Assembly (NCBI RefSeq): GCF_001431725.1
Contig: NZ_CP013106.1
Location: 2,666,001 to 2,730,000 of the forward strand
Origin: Halomonas huangheensis
GTDB taxonomy: Bacteria; Pseudomonadota; Gammaproteobacteria; Pseudomonadales; Halomonadaceae
Length of the DNA: 64,000 bases
Direction of reading: 5' to 3'
A model generated the notes under the pieces. It was not told where the DNA came from and ran no database searches. It saw nothing but the letters and a program-made list of their open reading frames with translations. Of the stretch, positions 29,518 through 38,969 are shown in pieces (positions within the stretch are counted from its first letter, which is position 1; each line of letters starts with the position of its first letter). The position numbers and the translations under genes are program-made.

Positions 29518-31965
29518 TTATGACTTGCGCTGATTCGGGGCAGGCTTCGCACGCCGACGTGTCGGGGCCTTCTTCTCGGCAACCGGCTCGCCGTCAGACA
29601 TCTTCTCGCTCGCGGCTTTACTCTCCGAGGCTTTGCTCTCGGCAGCCTGTGCCTTGCCCATCTCAGCTTTCTTCTCGGTGGCTTGTGTCTTGCCAGCAGA
29701 CTCACTCACTGAGGCCGGCACAGTTGCCTTGCGATTACGACTGCTGGAAGACCCTCCGCTGCGCGGTGTGCGGCTGCGCGTCGCCGGGCGCGCCTTGGCA
29801 AACAGCGCCTTGATACGCTCAAAACGCTGCGCAGCGCGCTCACTGAGCTCACCGCTGGCCGCCAGCACATGCTCGATCTGCGCCAGATGAGCGTCGATCT
29901 CGGTGGCACTCTGGTCCTTGAGCAACTCAGGGATGGCGGCTAGCGCCTGCTCCTTGTCGAGCTTGAGAATAAAGAACTGTTCACGCAATAGTTCCTTGAA
30001 ATCAGCGAGGCGCAAACCTGGCTCAAGCTCGGCACGCGAAGCCTGCAGGCGACGGAAGTTACGCCCATCGGTGGCCGGCGCACCACCCAGTACGTAGATC
30101 ATCGAGCGCATCATCGCTTCGTGGCTACCACCTTCGGCTACTCGAGTCTGCAATTCCTGCTGGCGACGCTCGATAAAGCGACGACGCTCAGGCTCCGCGC
30201 CAGGCAGGCGCGGCCGGGCCTCAGGCGTTCCGCTCAGGCCAGCCAACGACTGCAGCACCGGCTGACCATAGATATCCAGGAACAGTCGTTCTACAGCGCT
30301 GTCTCGCAGCACTCGCCAGGCATCCAGGCTACTCGACACCTGACCGGAAAGAATATCCTCGAAAGTACGGAAGAGATTATCTTCGGCCAATGGCTGGCGG
30401 TTGCGACGAACCATATCCGCCAGCACCGGCAGTGATGTCATCAGTGGATTACGATCCGACAACAACCGATATCCGAGACGGCTGGGATGCATGCGACGCA
30501 TCCAGCGTGCACTCTCGGGCGTCGATAGCGCCCGTACCCATGGCTGCATGAACTGGCGATAGAGGCCGAGGTTTATCTCCGAGACGCGTGCCACCGTCGC
30601 GAAACGTCGCTCGTCTTCGTCACTTCTCTTGACCACCTCGTCGAGATCGTCCAGATCACGGGTCTCGAACTCGAGCAGGTATTCACGCTCGATCAATTCC
30701 GCATCCGGCCGCTCGGCTGCCGTGGACACTCGAGTTTCATAGAGTCCCGGCGGCAACACATCGATATAGTCCATGTTGGCAGTGAACTCGGCATGTTCCT
30801 TGCGCGACACACTGCCAGAGACAAATATCCCCAGATGACCGGTGGTATCGTGGACGCAATACACGATGGTCTGCTCGTTTGCCTGGATGTCTTCAACACC
30901 ACCGTACAGGTCCTGCACCCATCCCAGCGCTTGTGGCGGTGGCGTGATGTTGTCACCCTTTGAACAGAACACCACTACCGGCGAGCGCACATTGCGCAAA
31001 TCGATACGCCGACCGTCGGAGGTCACCAGACGCGCCGTGGATAGCCGGTTGCCGAGAAACAGGTTATCGACAATGTACTGGATCTCCTCTCCTCCCAGCA
31101 CTACATGGCCGCCCCACCAACGCTCGAAACGCAGATAACGTTCGGCCTCGGTGTCGACATTGGCGTACAGCTGATACTGCTTGTCCCACCAGGTGTTGGC
31201 CGGGTTGAGACGCTCGAAGTTCTGTACCAGCCAGGCACCGTCGAACACCCCATCACCAAGATCAGACAGGAGGTGAGTCGCCCAGCTACCGCCGGTCATA
31301 CCGCCGGTATAACGCATCGGTGCCTTACCACGCTCTCCCGCCCAATAGGACAGCGGAGCACCAGCAATAAGGATCGGCCCGAAGACATCCGGTTCCAGCG
31401 CGGCAGCCATCATGATCTGCCAGCCAGCCTGGCAGTTACCGACCACCATCGGCTTCTCACTCTCCGGATGCAGCTCGATCACATGGCGCAGAAAGGCCAC
31501 TTCGGCCTCCACCACATCTTCCACCGTCTGCCCCGGCACAGGGAATGGCATGAAGGCAATGAAGTAACATGGATGGCCGGCACGCAACGCCACACCCAGC
31601 TCGCTGTCGGATTTGAAGCCTCCAATACCGGGGCCGTGCCCGGCACGCGGATCCACCACCACGAAAGGTCGCGCCTGCTCATCGATCTCGACGCCTTCAG
31701 GTGGATGCACACGCATCAGCTCATAATTGACCGGACGCGGCAGATCTTCGCCCATCATGATGATATCAGCTTCGAAACCGAGCACACTGGGTCGAGACTT
31801 CTCGATGTGTTCGAGGTACTCGTTGCCTCGTTGGCGCATAACGTCCCAATACAGAACATTGCGTTCAACAGCGTCGTGCCAGTAATTGACAGCAGCCCGG
31901 CCAAAGCCAAAAGGATCAACCAGCGAGACAAGAGCTTCCGGGACTTGCGGCATCAGAGCATTCAT
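29518..31965 (-). CDS. DUF3141 protein, PhaC-like alpha/beta hydrolase with Lys/Ala/Ser-rich tail
   Basis: 815 residues. The N-terminal half is an alpha/beta-hydrolase fold resembling PHA synthases: nucleophile elbow GNCQAGW with Cys178, an acid in CSKGDNITPP and a histidine in TTGHLGIF, i.e. a Cys-Asp-His triad in the PhaC order. The middle is helical with no obvious domain. The last 75 residues are low complexity, alternating Lys, Ala, Ser and Glu and ending in a basic stretch (TRRRAKPAPNQRKS), similar in style to the DNA- or granule-binding tails of PhaF-like phasins. Exact function is not established; no phaA, phaB or phasin gene is nearby. Confidence 0.8.
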   Translation of the reverse strand: MNALMPQVPEALVSLVDPFGFGRAAVNYWHDAVERNVLYWDVMRQRGNEYLEHIEKSRPSVLGFEADIIMMGEDLPRPVNYELMRVHPPEGVEIDEQARPFVVVDPRAGHGPGIGGFKSDSELGVALRAGHPCYFIAFMPFPVPGQTVEDVVEAEVAFLRHVIELHPESEKPMVVGNCQAGWQIMMAAALEPDVFGPILIAGAPLSYWAGERGKAPMRYTGGMTGGSWATHLLSDLGDGVFDGAWLVQNFERLNPANTWWDKQYQLYANVDTEAERYLRFERWWGGHVVLGGEEIQYIVDNLFLGNRLSTARLVTSDGRRIDLRNVRSPVVVFCSKGDNITPPPQALGWVQDLYGGVEDIQANEQTIVYCVHDTTGHLGIFVSGSVSRKEHAEFTANMDYIDVLPPGLYETRVSTAAERPDAELIEREYLLEFETRDLDDLDEVVKRSDEDERRFATVARVSEINLGLYRQFMQPWVRALSTPESARWMRRMHPSRLGYRLLSDRNPLMTSLPVLADMVRRNRQPLAEDNLFRTFEDILSGQVSSSLDAWRVLRDSAVERLFLDIYGQPVLQSLAGLSGTPEARPRLPGAEPERRRFIERRQQELQTRVAEGGSHEAMMRSMIYVLGGAPATDGRNFRRLQASRAELEPGLRLADFKELLREQFFILKLDKEQALAAIPELLKDQSATEIDAHLAQIEHVLAASGELSERAAQRFERIKALFAKARPATRSRTPRSGGSSSSRNRKATVPASVSESAGKTQATEKKAEMGKAQAAESKASESKAASEKMSDGEPVAEKKAPTRRRAKPAPNQRKS

Positions 31966-32146
31966 GGATTACTCCCGAGTGTTGCCTGGTGCTGTTAGCG
32001 AGCGCGCAGGCATTTGCTGCACTGCCCATCGCACGCGAATATATTGCACTGCAATATAGCGCACCCACCCTGCTCATGCGAATCCCTGGCAGGCGGCACG
32101 GAAAAGCCTCTGCCTGAATCAGCAAAATCCTACACGACATAACGCA

Positions 32147-32173
32147 CAGCGCCCGGCTTTAGGCCGGGCGCTG
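32147..32173 (-). terminator. Hairpin after lipA
   Basis: A perfect 11-bp GC-rich stem (CAGCGCCCGGC with GCCGGGCGCTG, loop TTTAG), 31 bp past the lipA stop; no T-run on the minus strand. Probable end of the lipA transcript. Confidence 0.65.
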
Positions 32174-32204
32174 AATGGCGACGAGACAAGCATAGGTCAG
32201 CAGG

Positions 32205-33206
32205 TTACTTGACCTCTATACCATGAGCCTGTTGGTCAGCATGATAGGAAGACCTGACCAACGGGCCCGAGGCAACATGAGTGAATCCCATGGCCCTGCC
32301 CTGCTCGGCGAACCAGTCGAAGGTCGCCGGCGGTACCCAGCGATCCACCGGCAAGTGATTGCGGGATGGCTGCATATATTGGCCCAACGTCAACATATCA
32401 ACATTGTGTGCGCGCAGATCACGCATCACCTCGATAACCTGCTCGTCGGCCTCACCAACACCGAGCATCAGACCCGACTTGGTCATGACCTCAGGACGAC
32501 GTTCCTTGTAACCCTTGAGCAGATCCAGTGACCACTGATAGTCCGCTCCCGGCCGCACCTTGCGATAGAGGCTCGGAACGGTCTCGAGATTGTGATTGAA
32601 AACATCGGGAGGCGTGGTCTCGAGAATATCCAACGCTACTTCCATGCGACCACGGAAATCAGGTACCAGCACTTCGATCTCGATCTGCGGGCTATCGTTG
32701 CGAATTTCTCGGATACAGTCGACAAAGTGCTGAGCACCACCATCACGCAGATCATCACGATCCACCGAGGTGACAACCACATACTTGAGACGCATCTCTG
32801 CGATGGCTTCAGCCAGTTCGCGCGGCTCCCGCTCGTTGAGAGCATTCGGGCGCCCATGAGCAACATCACAGAACGGACAGCGACGTGTACAGATATCGCC
32901 CATGATCATGAAGGTCGCTGTACCGCCATGGAAACACTCGCCAAGGTTCGGGCATGAGGCCTCCTCACACACGGTGTGCAACCCATGGCGACGCAGAGTG
33001 TCCTTGATACGGGTAACTTCCTTCGACACTGGCATGCGAACACGCAGCCAGTCGGGCTTGCGTGGCAATTCCTCAGTGGGAATGACCTTGACCGGTATGC
33101 GTGCCATCTTCTCCGCGCCACGCAATTTCACTCCCCGCTCAACCCGGGTACTCTTCCTGGCCTTCGCAGCTGCCGCGGCAGCCTGAATGGCTGAATTGTC
33201 TGTCAT
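32205..33206 (-). CDS. lipA: Lipoyl synthase
   Basis: 333 residues. Radical SAM enzyme inserting two sulfurs into protein-bound octanoyl groups. The auxiliary cluster motif [12 protein letters not shown] and the SAM-cluster motif CTRRCPFC are both intact. The Ala/Lys-rich first 30 residues are variable. Located 38 bp after lipB, last gene of the ybeD-lipB-lipA group. Confidence 0.98.
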   Translation of the reverse strand: MTDNSAIQAAAAAAKARKSTRVERGVKLRGAEKMARIPVKVIPTEELPRKPDWLRVRMPVSKEVTRIKDTLRRHGLHTVCEEASCPNLGECFHGGTATFMIMGDICTRRCPFCDVAHGRPNALNEREPRELAEAIAEMRLKYVVVTSVDRDDLRDGGAQHFVDCIREIRNDSPQIEIEVLVPDFRGRMEVALDILETTPPDVFNHNLETVPSLYRKVRPGADYQWSLDLLKGYKERRPEVMTKSGLMLGVGEADEQVIEVMRDLRAHNVDMLTLGQYMQPSRNHLPVDRWVPPATFDWFAEQGRAMGFTHVASGPLVRSSYHADQQAHGIEVK

Positions 33207-33244
33207 GTCACTGTCCTTGAAGAACCAGCATGTCGCAACGCTGG

Positions 33245-33919
33245 TCAGTCGGTGATGAGGGGTGCCGTCAGCGCTGCAGGAAGCCCACTACACTCGACCA
33301 GAGGTCGATTGCCCAGTTGGCGTGTCAGAGTCCGCAGTAGACGCTGCGTCTCTGCCGCGACATCCACCCTCTCCGAAATCAAATCCGCCAGTTGGGTCAT
33401 TGCCAACCCGGCATAGCCACAGGGATTGATTCTGGTAAATGGTGTCATGTCACCATCAAGATTGACGGCGACACCATGAAAACTTGCACCACGACGAATA
33501 CGCAACCCCAATGAGGCAATCTTGGCGTCACCTACATAGACGCCGGGAGCATCGGCGCGCGCGCAAGCTTCAATGCCGTGTTCAGCAAGCATGTCGACCA
33601 CACTGTTCTCGAGTGCGGTCACCAGTTCACGCACCCCAATGCGGCTACGGCGCACATCCAGCAATGGGTAGAGCACCAGTTGCCCGGGGCCATGATAAGT
33701 GACCTGTCCACCGCGATCCGTGGCAACCACAGGAATATCTCCCGCAGCCAATACATGTTCGGCCTTGCCGGTCTGCCCTTGGGTAAACACCGGCTCATGC
33801 TCGACAACCCAGATCTGATCAGGCGTATCAGCATCACGGTTGTCGGTGAGATCACGCATCGCCTGCCATACCGGATGGTAAGCACGGCGACCCAGTTGAT
33901 AGACCTCAATCGGCTCCAT
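33245..33919 (-). CDS. lipB: Octanoyl-[acyl-carrier-protein]-protein N-octanoyltransferase
   Basis: 224 residues. Transfers octanoate from ACP to lipoyl domains, the step before LipA. Motifs visible: [13 protein letters not shown], the Lys segment [12 protein letters not shown] and the catalytic Cys in [14 protein letters not shown]. The start codon overlaps the ybeD stop by 1 bp (TGATG). Confidence 0.98.
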   Translation of the reverse strand: MEPIEVYQLGRRAYHPVWQAMRDLTDNRDADTPDQIWVVEHEPVFTQGQTGKAEHVLAAGDIPVVATDRGGQVTYHGPGQLVLYPLLDVRRSRIGVRELVTALENSVVDMLAEHGIEACARADAPGVYVGDAKIASLGLRIRRGASFHGVAVNLDGDMTPFTRINPCGYAGLAMTQLADLISERVDVAAETQRLLRTLTRQLGNRPLVECSGLPAALTAPLITD

Positions 33920-34227
33920 CAGACCACCATATGCACACGCTGGGTGGCCTTGAGCTCCGCGAACAATGCCTTGAGCTGTTCCTCACCCGTGGCCCGCATG
34001 GTCAAACGAACCGACTGAAAACGGCCATTGCGGCTATTGATCACCTCGACGCGGGTGACATCAAAACCGGGATCATGACGCTTGACGATCTCGCCAACCA
34101 GAGCGGCAAAATCTTCTGCAGCATCACCGACTACCTTGACCGGGTAGTCACAGGGAAAGGTAATCGTCACATCCTCGGGGTTCGGCCCACCGGCGGTGCG
34201 CAGATCACGAAAGCTACGCTCACTCAT
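33919..34227 (-). CDS. ybeD: YbeD-family protein (DUF493)
   Basis: 102 residues, the standard small ferredoxin-like-fold protein conserved upstream of lipB. It contains [11 protein letters not shown] near the N terminus and ends TQRVHMVV. Molecular role unknown; its position suggests a link to lipoate synthesis, possibly regulatory through its ACT-like fold. The stop overlaps the lipB start. Confidence 0.93.
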   Translation of the reverse strand: MSERSFRDLRTAGGPNPEDVTITFPCDYPVKVVGDAAEDFAALVGEIVKRHDPGFDVTRVEVINSRNGRFQSVRLTMRATGEEQLKALFAELKATQRVHMVV

Positions 34228-34304
34228 CCTTTGCCTCAGTGCTTGGATACCCGACCATTCTACTCAACCTACCGCTTACGACCAAGAAAAGCCGTCAGGG
34301 AAAA

Positions 34305-34334
34305 CATCTGGGGGCGACCCTTGGTCGCCCCCAG
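34305..34334 (-). terminator. Terminator between dacA and ybeD
   Basis: A perfect 12-bp stem (CTGGGGGCGACC with GGTCGCCCCCAG, 3-nt loop), followed on the minus strand by TTTT shortly after the stem. It marks the end of the cell-wall operon and separates ybeD-lipB-lipA. Confidence 0.8.
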
Positions 34335-34388
34335 TGAAGTGTTGCCCGACTGACCGCAGCAGATAGGTATTACCGTCGACAACCGGTA

Positions 34389-35615
34389 TCAATCGAACCA
34401 GCCACCGACAAGATCGGAGAAGAAACGCTGCACCTTGTCGAACATACGCTTGAAGAAGCCACCCTCCTCAACCGCCTCAAGGGCTACCAGTGGCCGCTCA
34501 CCGACCACCTCATCTCCAAGACGCACTTCCATGGTACCCACCTGCTGGCCTGCAGCGATGGGAGCCACCAACCCCTTGTCGATATCCAGGCGCGCGGTCA
34601 GCTCCTCACGACGCGAGCGCGGTACCGTCATATAGACATCGCTGTCGACACCGACACGCAACTCATTGCTGGCACCTTCCCAGACACGCGGAGTATTCAG
34701 CACCGCCCCCTGGTCGTACAGCTTGAGGGTTTCGAAATAACGGAAGCCATAGCTCAGCAGCTTCTGGGTTTCCTGAGCACGAGCTTCATCAGAGGAAGTT
34801 CCCAGCACCACCGAGATCAGACGCATGTCTTCGCGCTGCGCGGATGACACCAGGCAGTAACCCGCGTCATCGGTCCAGCCAGTCTTCAGTCCATCGACAC
34901 TGTCATCACGCCACAATAGGCGGTTACGGTTGTTCTGATCGATATTGTTGTAGCTGAAGTTCTTCTGACTGTAGATCGCGTAATGATCGGGATAGTCGAG
35001 AATGATGTGGCGAGCCAGACGCATCAGGTCACGTGCAGAGGAGTAGTGATTCTCCGCAGGCAGTCCGGTAGCGTTGACATAGTGGGTATTTTCCATACCC
35101 AACTGCGCAGCATGCTGGTTCATCAGGTCGGCAAACTGGTCCTCGCCGCCCGCCAGATGTTCGGCCATGGCGACACTGGCATCATTGCCGGAGACGATGA
35201 TGATACCGTGCAGCAGATCATCCACAGAGACTCGGGTGCCAACCTCGACGAACATCTTGGAACCACCGGTGCGCCATGCTTTCTCGCTGATCGGCACCAT
35301 ATCGTCCGAGTGGATATTGCCACGTTCGAGTTCGCGCTCCACCAGGTAGGCCGTCATCAACTTGGTCAGACTGGCAGGCGGAACACGCTCATCAGGATTG
35401 TGCTCAGCCAGTACCCGACCACTGTTGGCATCGATCAGAATCCAGGACGTTGCAGCGACCTGGGGCGGTGAAGGAATCATGACTTGCGGCTCGGGCACGT
35501 CCGGCTGCGGCTTGGGGGGTGCCTCTTGAGCGCTCACCCAGGGAGCTACCAGTGACAGGCAGATAAGTGTCGACGCGATCACGCGTCGGGATAATAGTCT
35601 GGAGATCATGGTCAT
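34389..35615 (-). CDS. dacA: D-alanyl-D-alanine carboxypeptidase (PBP5/6 type)
   Basis: 408 residues. Signal peptide ending VSA at residue 29, a Pro-rich linker, then the penicillin-binding motifs Ser82-Thr-x-Lys (SLTK), SGN at 142-144 and KTG at 244-246. A beta-rich second domain follows and a C-terminal amphipathic helix (FFKRMFDKVQRFFSDLVGGW) for inner-membrane anchoring. Trims terminal D-Ala from stem peptides. Last gene of the elongasome cluster before the terminator. Confidence 0.98.
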   Translation of the reverse strand: MTMISRLLSRRVIASTLICLSLVAPWVSAQEAPPKPQPDVPEPQVMIPSPPQVAATSWILIDANSGRVLAEHNPDERVPPASLTKLMTAYLVERELERGNIHSDDMVPISEKAWRTGGSKMFVEVGTRVSVDDLLHGIIIVSGNDASVAMAEHLAGGEDQFADLMNQHAAQLGMENTHYVNATGLPAENHYSSARDLMRLARHIILDYPDHYAIYSQKNFSYNNIDQNNRNRLLWRDDSVDGLKTGWTDDAGYCLVSSAQREDMRLISVVLGTSSDEARAQETQKLLSYGFRYFETLKLYDQGAVLNTPRVWEGASNELRVGVDSDVYMTVPRSRREELTARLDIDKGLVAPIAAGQQVGTMEVRLGDEVVGERPLVALEAVEEGGFFKRMFDKVQRFFSDLVGGWFD

Positions 35616-35689
35616 GTGTCTCTAATTACAACCCGCGGTAAACATCGGTGGCTTTGGGCCACCTCATATAGTGACAAGCTGTCAGACGA

Positions 35690-36667
35690 TCACTGATCAC
35701 TGACAACAAAAGCTTGTGGAAACCCCGCCTGACTCAACGCCTGGCGTACCGGCTCTACCTGACTACGGCTGGCCAGTGGCCCAACCTGAACCTTGTAGAG
35801 CCCCGCCGCATTCTCGACCCTCACACTCTGGTTCAGGCCGCCCTGAAGCTCGGACTGCAGAGAACGAGCCCCATCTGCAGAACCCAATGCCGCCACCTGC
35901 AGAAAGATACCGGAACCACTACTGGAACCACTACTGGAAGCCGCTGGAGAAGCAGCCTGAGGCGCCTTCGCAGCAACCGTCGAAGACGCACTCGAGGTTG
36001 ACGCCGACCTCTGACTGGCAGACGACACTGCAGCAGCAGGTGCCGGTGTTGCAACCTTACCGCCATTGGCCTGCCACTGCTGAGGGTCAATCGCAGTCAC
36101 GCGTACATTACCGGTGCCATGACCGAGGATATCCAGACGCGATGCAGCGGCATAGGAAAGATCGATTTCCCGATCGTCGTGAAAAGGCCCTCGATCATTG
36201 ACCCGCACGATGACTGACCGACCATTATCCAGATTGGTGACCTGGGCATAGCTCGGCAATGGCAAGTTCTTGTGCGCAGCGGTCATCTTGTACATGTCAT
36301 AGATCTCGCCATTGGACGTGGCGTACCCATGAAATTTCTGGCCGTACCAGGAGGCTGTTCCCTCGCGAGAATAGCCTCGGGCGTCGTCCATCACGTGGTA
36401 GGTCTTGCCCCACACCTCATAGGTAGACCGGTTCCCGGCCGATGAACGCGGCTCAACACGCGGCGTCGCATTCGGCACCTGACTTACGTCGGGAGGGGAC
36501 TCCGGATAGGCATCACCGGTCATTGCGTAGCGACCGCCAGAACTGCTCGGCTGCGCGGCCGAGGCTGGCGCCGCCGCTGTCGAATCAGGCGCGGTGTTGC
36601 TGCTCGCGCAACCAGCCAACGCCAGTACGAGCCCCAGCGCCGGTGGAACGAGAGATCGTCGCATCAT
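35690..36667 (-). CDS. rlpA: Septal ring lytic transglycosylase RlpA-type lipoprotein
   Basis: 325 residues from ATG 36667, whose first bases overlap the mltB stop (ATGA). Lipobox LAGC near residue 20; a long Ser/Ala-rich linker; a double-psi beta-barrel domain (GTASWYGQKFHGYATSNGE, later VNDRGPFH with the catalytic Asp); a second Ala/Ser linker containing a SSGSSSG-like run; and a C-terminal SPOR domain (FLQVAALGSADGARSLQSEL) that binds denuded septal peptidoglycan. Confidence 0.95.
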   Translation of the reverse strand: MMRRSLVPPALGLVLALAGCASSNTAPDSTAAAPASAAQPSSSGGRYAMTGDAYPESPPDVSQVPNATPRVEPRSSAGNRSTYEVWGKTYHVMDDARGYSREGTASWYGQKFHGYATSNGEIYDMYKMTAAHKNLPLPSYAQVTNLDNGRSVIVRVNDRGPFHDDREIDLSYAAASRLDILGHGTGNVRVTAIDPQQWQANGGKVATPAPAAAVSSASQRSASTSSASSTVAAKAPQAASPAASSSGSSSGSGIFLQVAALGSADGARSLQSELQGGLNQSVRVENAAGLYKVQVGPLASRSQVEPVRQALSQAGFPQAFVVSDQ

Positions 36668-37725
36668 GTCTGCGGCTCCGTCTCGGTGGCTTGCAGCCAT
36701 GACCCTTCAGCCAACTCTCTCACCTCGGCGATGGCCTCGGCCAGCTCAGTGACGGCCATGGCATAAAGATAACTGTGGTTATAACGCGTGATGACGTAGA
36801 AATTCTCACCACCCATACGATACTGCGTGACGCCGTCGCCCATATCGAGTGCAAGCGGCACGACCTGCTGATCAGCAGGAAGTGATTCCTCCGGCACAAT
36901 ACCGACAGCCGCCAACTCTCCAACACTGACATCAGGGCGATCGGCACGGTTGAAGGCAATGCTGGACGGCGGGCTACCGGGTCCTTCGGCATCCCAGTAG
37001 ATACGGCCATCCCGCTGCCAGCGGTGCTCGGCAAAATAATTGGCAACACTGCCGATGACATCATCCGGGTTCGTCCACAGGTCACGATGCCCATCGCCAT
37101 CGAAGTCGACCGCATAGGCCTGATAACTGGTGGGAATAAACTGAGGGTAACCCATGGCCCCGGCATAAGAGCCCTTGAGTTCGGTGGGGTCGACTTCCTG
37201 CTCATAAGCGATCTGCAGGAAGGCTTCCAGCTCGCCAAGGAAGAAGTCACCACGCCGCGGATGGTGGAACGCCAGTGTCGACAATGAGTCGAGCACCCGA
37301 TGGTCTCCGGTAATCCTGCCATAACGGGTCTCAACTCCCAGAATGGCGGCGATGATTTCCGGCGCCACGCCGAACTCACGCTCAGCGCGCTCAAATGTCT
37401 CTAGATGGGTCTGAATAAAGGCTGCGCCCTGATCGATGCGCTCCTCGTCGAGGAATATCCTGCGATAACGTTCCCAGGTCATGTTGTACTCGGCGGCGCC
37501 ACTCATGGCGTCGAGCACTGATGATTTGAACTGGGCGTGGCTTATCGCATCGTTCAACCACTCCCGGCTGACTCCCTCACTCGCTACACGATCTACCATT
37601 GCCCGAACCTGCGCTGACTCTGCAGGATCGAAGTCCGCGGCCGATGCGGTCATCGGCATGGCGACCAACAACATACACAGCGCTGCACGAACGCCACCTT
37701 TTCCCTGGAACGGGGGCACCTTCAT
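36664..37725 (-). CDS. mltB: Membrane-bound/periplasmic lytic murein transglycosylase B
   Basis: 353 residues. The N terminus has a signal peptide ending TASA with no lipobox cysteine in the usual place, so this copy is probably soluble in the periplasm rather than a lipoprotein. The catalytic Glu132 lies in GVETRYGR, and KGSYAGAMGYPQFIPTSY plus the Ca-loop-like DFDGDGHRDLW are family hallmarks. Cuts glycan strands to 1,6-anhydroMurNAc. Between rodA and rlpA. Confidence 0.96.
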   Translation of the reverse strand: MKVPPFQGKGGVRAALCMLLVAMPMTASAADFDPAESAQVRAMVDRVASEGVSREWLNDAISHAQFKSSVLDAMSGAAEYNMTWERYRRIFLDEERIDQGAAFIQTHLETFERAEREFGVAPEIIAAILGVETRYGRITGDHRVLDSLSTLAFHHPRRGDFFLGELEAFLQIAYEQEVDPTELKGSYAGAMGYPQFIPTSYQAYAVDFDGDGHRDLWTNPDDVIGSVANYFAEHRWQRDGRIYWDAEGPGSPPSSIAFNRADRPDVSVGELAAVGIVPEESLPADQQVVPLALDMGDGVTQYRMGGENFYVITRYNHSYLYAMAVTELAEAIAEVRELAEGSWLQATETEPQT

Positions 37726-37811
37726 TGATCTTCTCCCTGAATCAGCGCCTGTTAGCTCGGTTTCTGCAAAACGTGGGCAGAAGACCTACTCTGGGCGATC
37801 TGCTCCCGGCT

Positions 37812-38969
37812 CTATCGCGGCAACAATCGGCGGTGTGCGTGAACCGCCATGAGAATACCGAAACCGGCCATCAAGGTCACGCTGGAAGTACCGCCGTAAC
37901 TCACCAGTGGCAACGGAACCCCTACGACTGGCAGGATTCCACTGACCATGCCGATATTGACAAACACGTAGATGAAGAAGGTCAGCATGATGCCGCCTCC
38001 CAGCAAGCGACCGAAGGTATCCTGGGCAGAGCCCGCCAGCCACAGGCCACGGGCCACAATAAGTAGATACAGGGCCAGAAAGGCCAGCATGCCAATCAGG
38101 CCGAATTCCTCACCCAGAACCGCAACAATGAAGTCAGTATGGCGCTCAGGGAGAAACTCCAGTTGAGACTGGGTACCATGCAGCCACCCCTTGCCCCATA
38201 TGCCACCGCTACCGATGGCGGTGGTCGACTGGATGATGTTCCAGCCAGCCCCGAGAGGGTCACTCTCGGGATCAAGAAAGGTCAGCACACGCTGGCGCTG
38301 ATAGTTATGCATATTGATCCACAGTAGTGGCAATGCCGCCCCGGCCAGCGCAACGATAAAACCAATGAAACGCCACGACAGTCCCGCCAGCAGAATCACA
38401 AAGACAGCCGCGGCTGTTACCAACAACGAAGTCCCCAGGTCAGGCTGGCGAGCAATCAGTACGACAGGCAACCCGATGAGTAATGCGCAGCCCACCAACA
38501 CCTTCCAACTGGGGGGCAGCTCATGGCGACTGATCCAGGCAGCAACCATCATCGGCACCGCCAGTTTCATCATCTCCGAGGGCTGAAAGCGGACCAGCCC
38601 GGGAATCTCCAGCCAACGTTGAGCGCCCATACCGATATCACCGAGAACCTCCACAGCGACCAGCATCAACATCCCCACCAGGTACGCCGGCAACGCCCAG
38701 CGCATCAGCGAAGACGGAGAGAACTGGGCAAGCACCAACATCACGACCAGCGCGACCCCGAAGCGCACCGCCTGGGCAATGACCATATGACTGCTCTCGC
38801 CACTGGCGCTGTACAACACCATAAGGCCAGCCGACATCAGCAGCAGCAACATCGCCACCAGCCAGGGGTCGATATGCAGCCGCTGCCAAATGGTCTTGCG
38901 CCGCGATATGCCGCTTTCCGGCTGCTTGACTGGATAACCACGCAATGAACCCAACAGATCCCTGATCAT
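37812..38969 (-). CDS. rodA: Rod-shape peptidoglycan glycosyltransferase RodA (SEDS)
   Basis: 385 residues with ten predicted membrane helices. The conserved SEDS loop reads SQLEFLPERHTDFIVAVLGE, carrying the catalytic-site Asp. Polymerises lipid II with PBP2 in the elongasome. The start overlaps the stop of mrdA by 1 bp, the typical coupling of this pair. Confidence 0.98.
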   Translation of the reverse strand: MIRDLLGSLRGYPVKQPESGISRRKTIWQRLHIDPWLVAMLLLLMSAGLMVLYSASGESSHMVIAQAVRFGVALVVMLVLAQFSPSSLMRWALPAYLVGMLMLVAVEVLGDIGMGAQRWLEIPGLVRFQPSEMMKLAVPMMVAAWISRHELPPSWKVLVGCALLIGLPVVLIARQPDLGTSLLVTAAAVFVILLAGLSWRFIGFIVALAGAALPLLWINMHNYQRQRVLTFLDPESDPLGAGWNIIQSTTAIGSGGIWGKGWLHGTQSQLEFLPERHTDFIVAVLGEEFGLIGMLAFLALYLLIVARGLWLAGSAQDTFGRLLGGGIMLTFFIYVFVNIGMVSGILPVVGVPLPLVSYGGTSSVTLMAGFGILMAVHAHRRLLPR

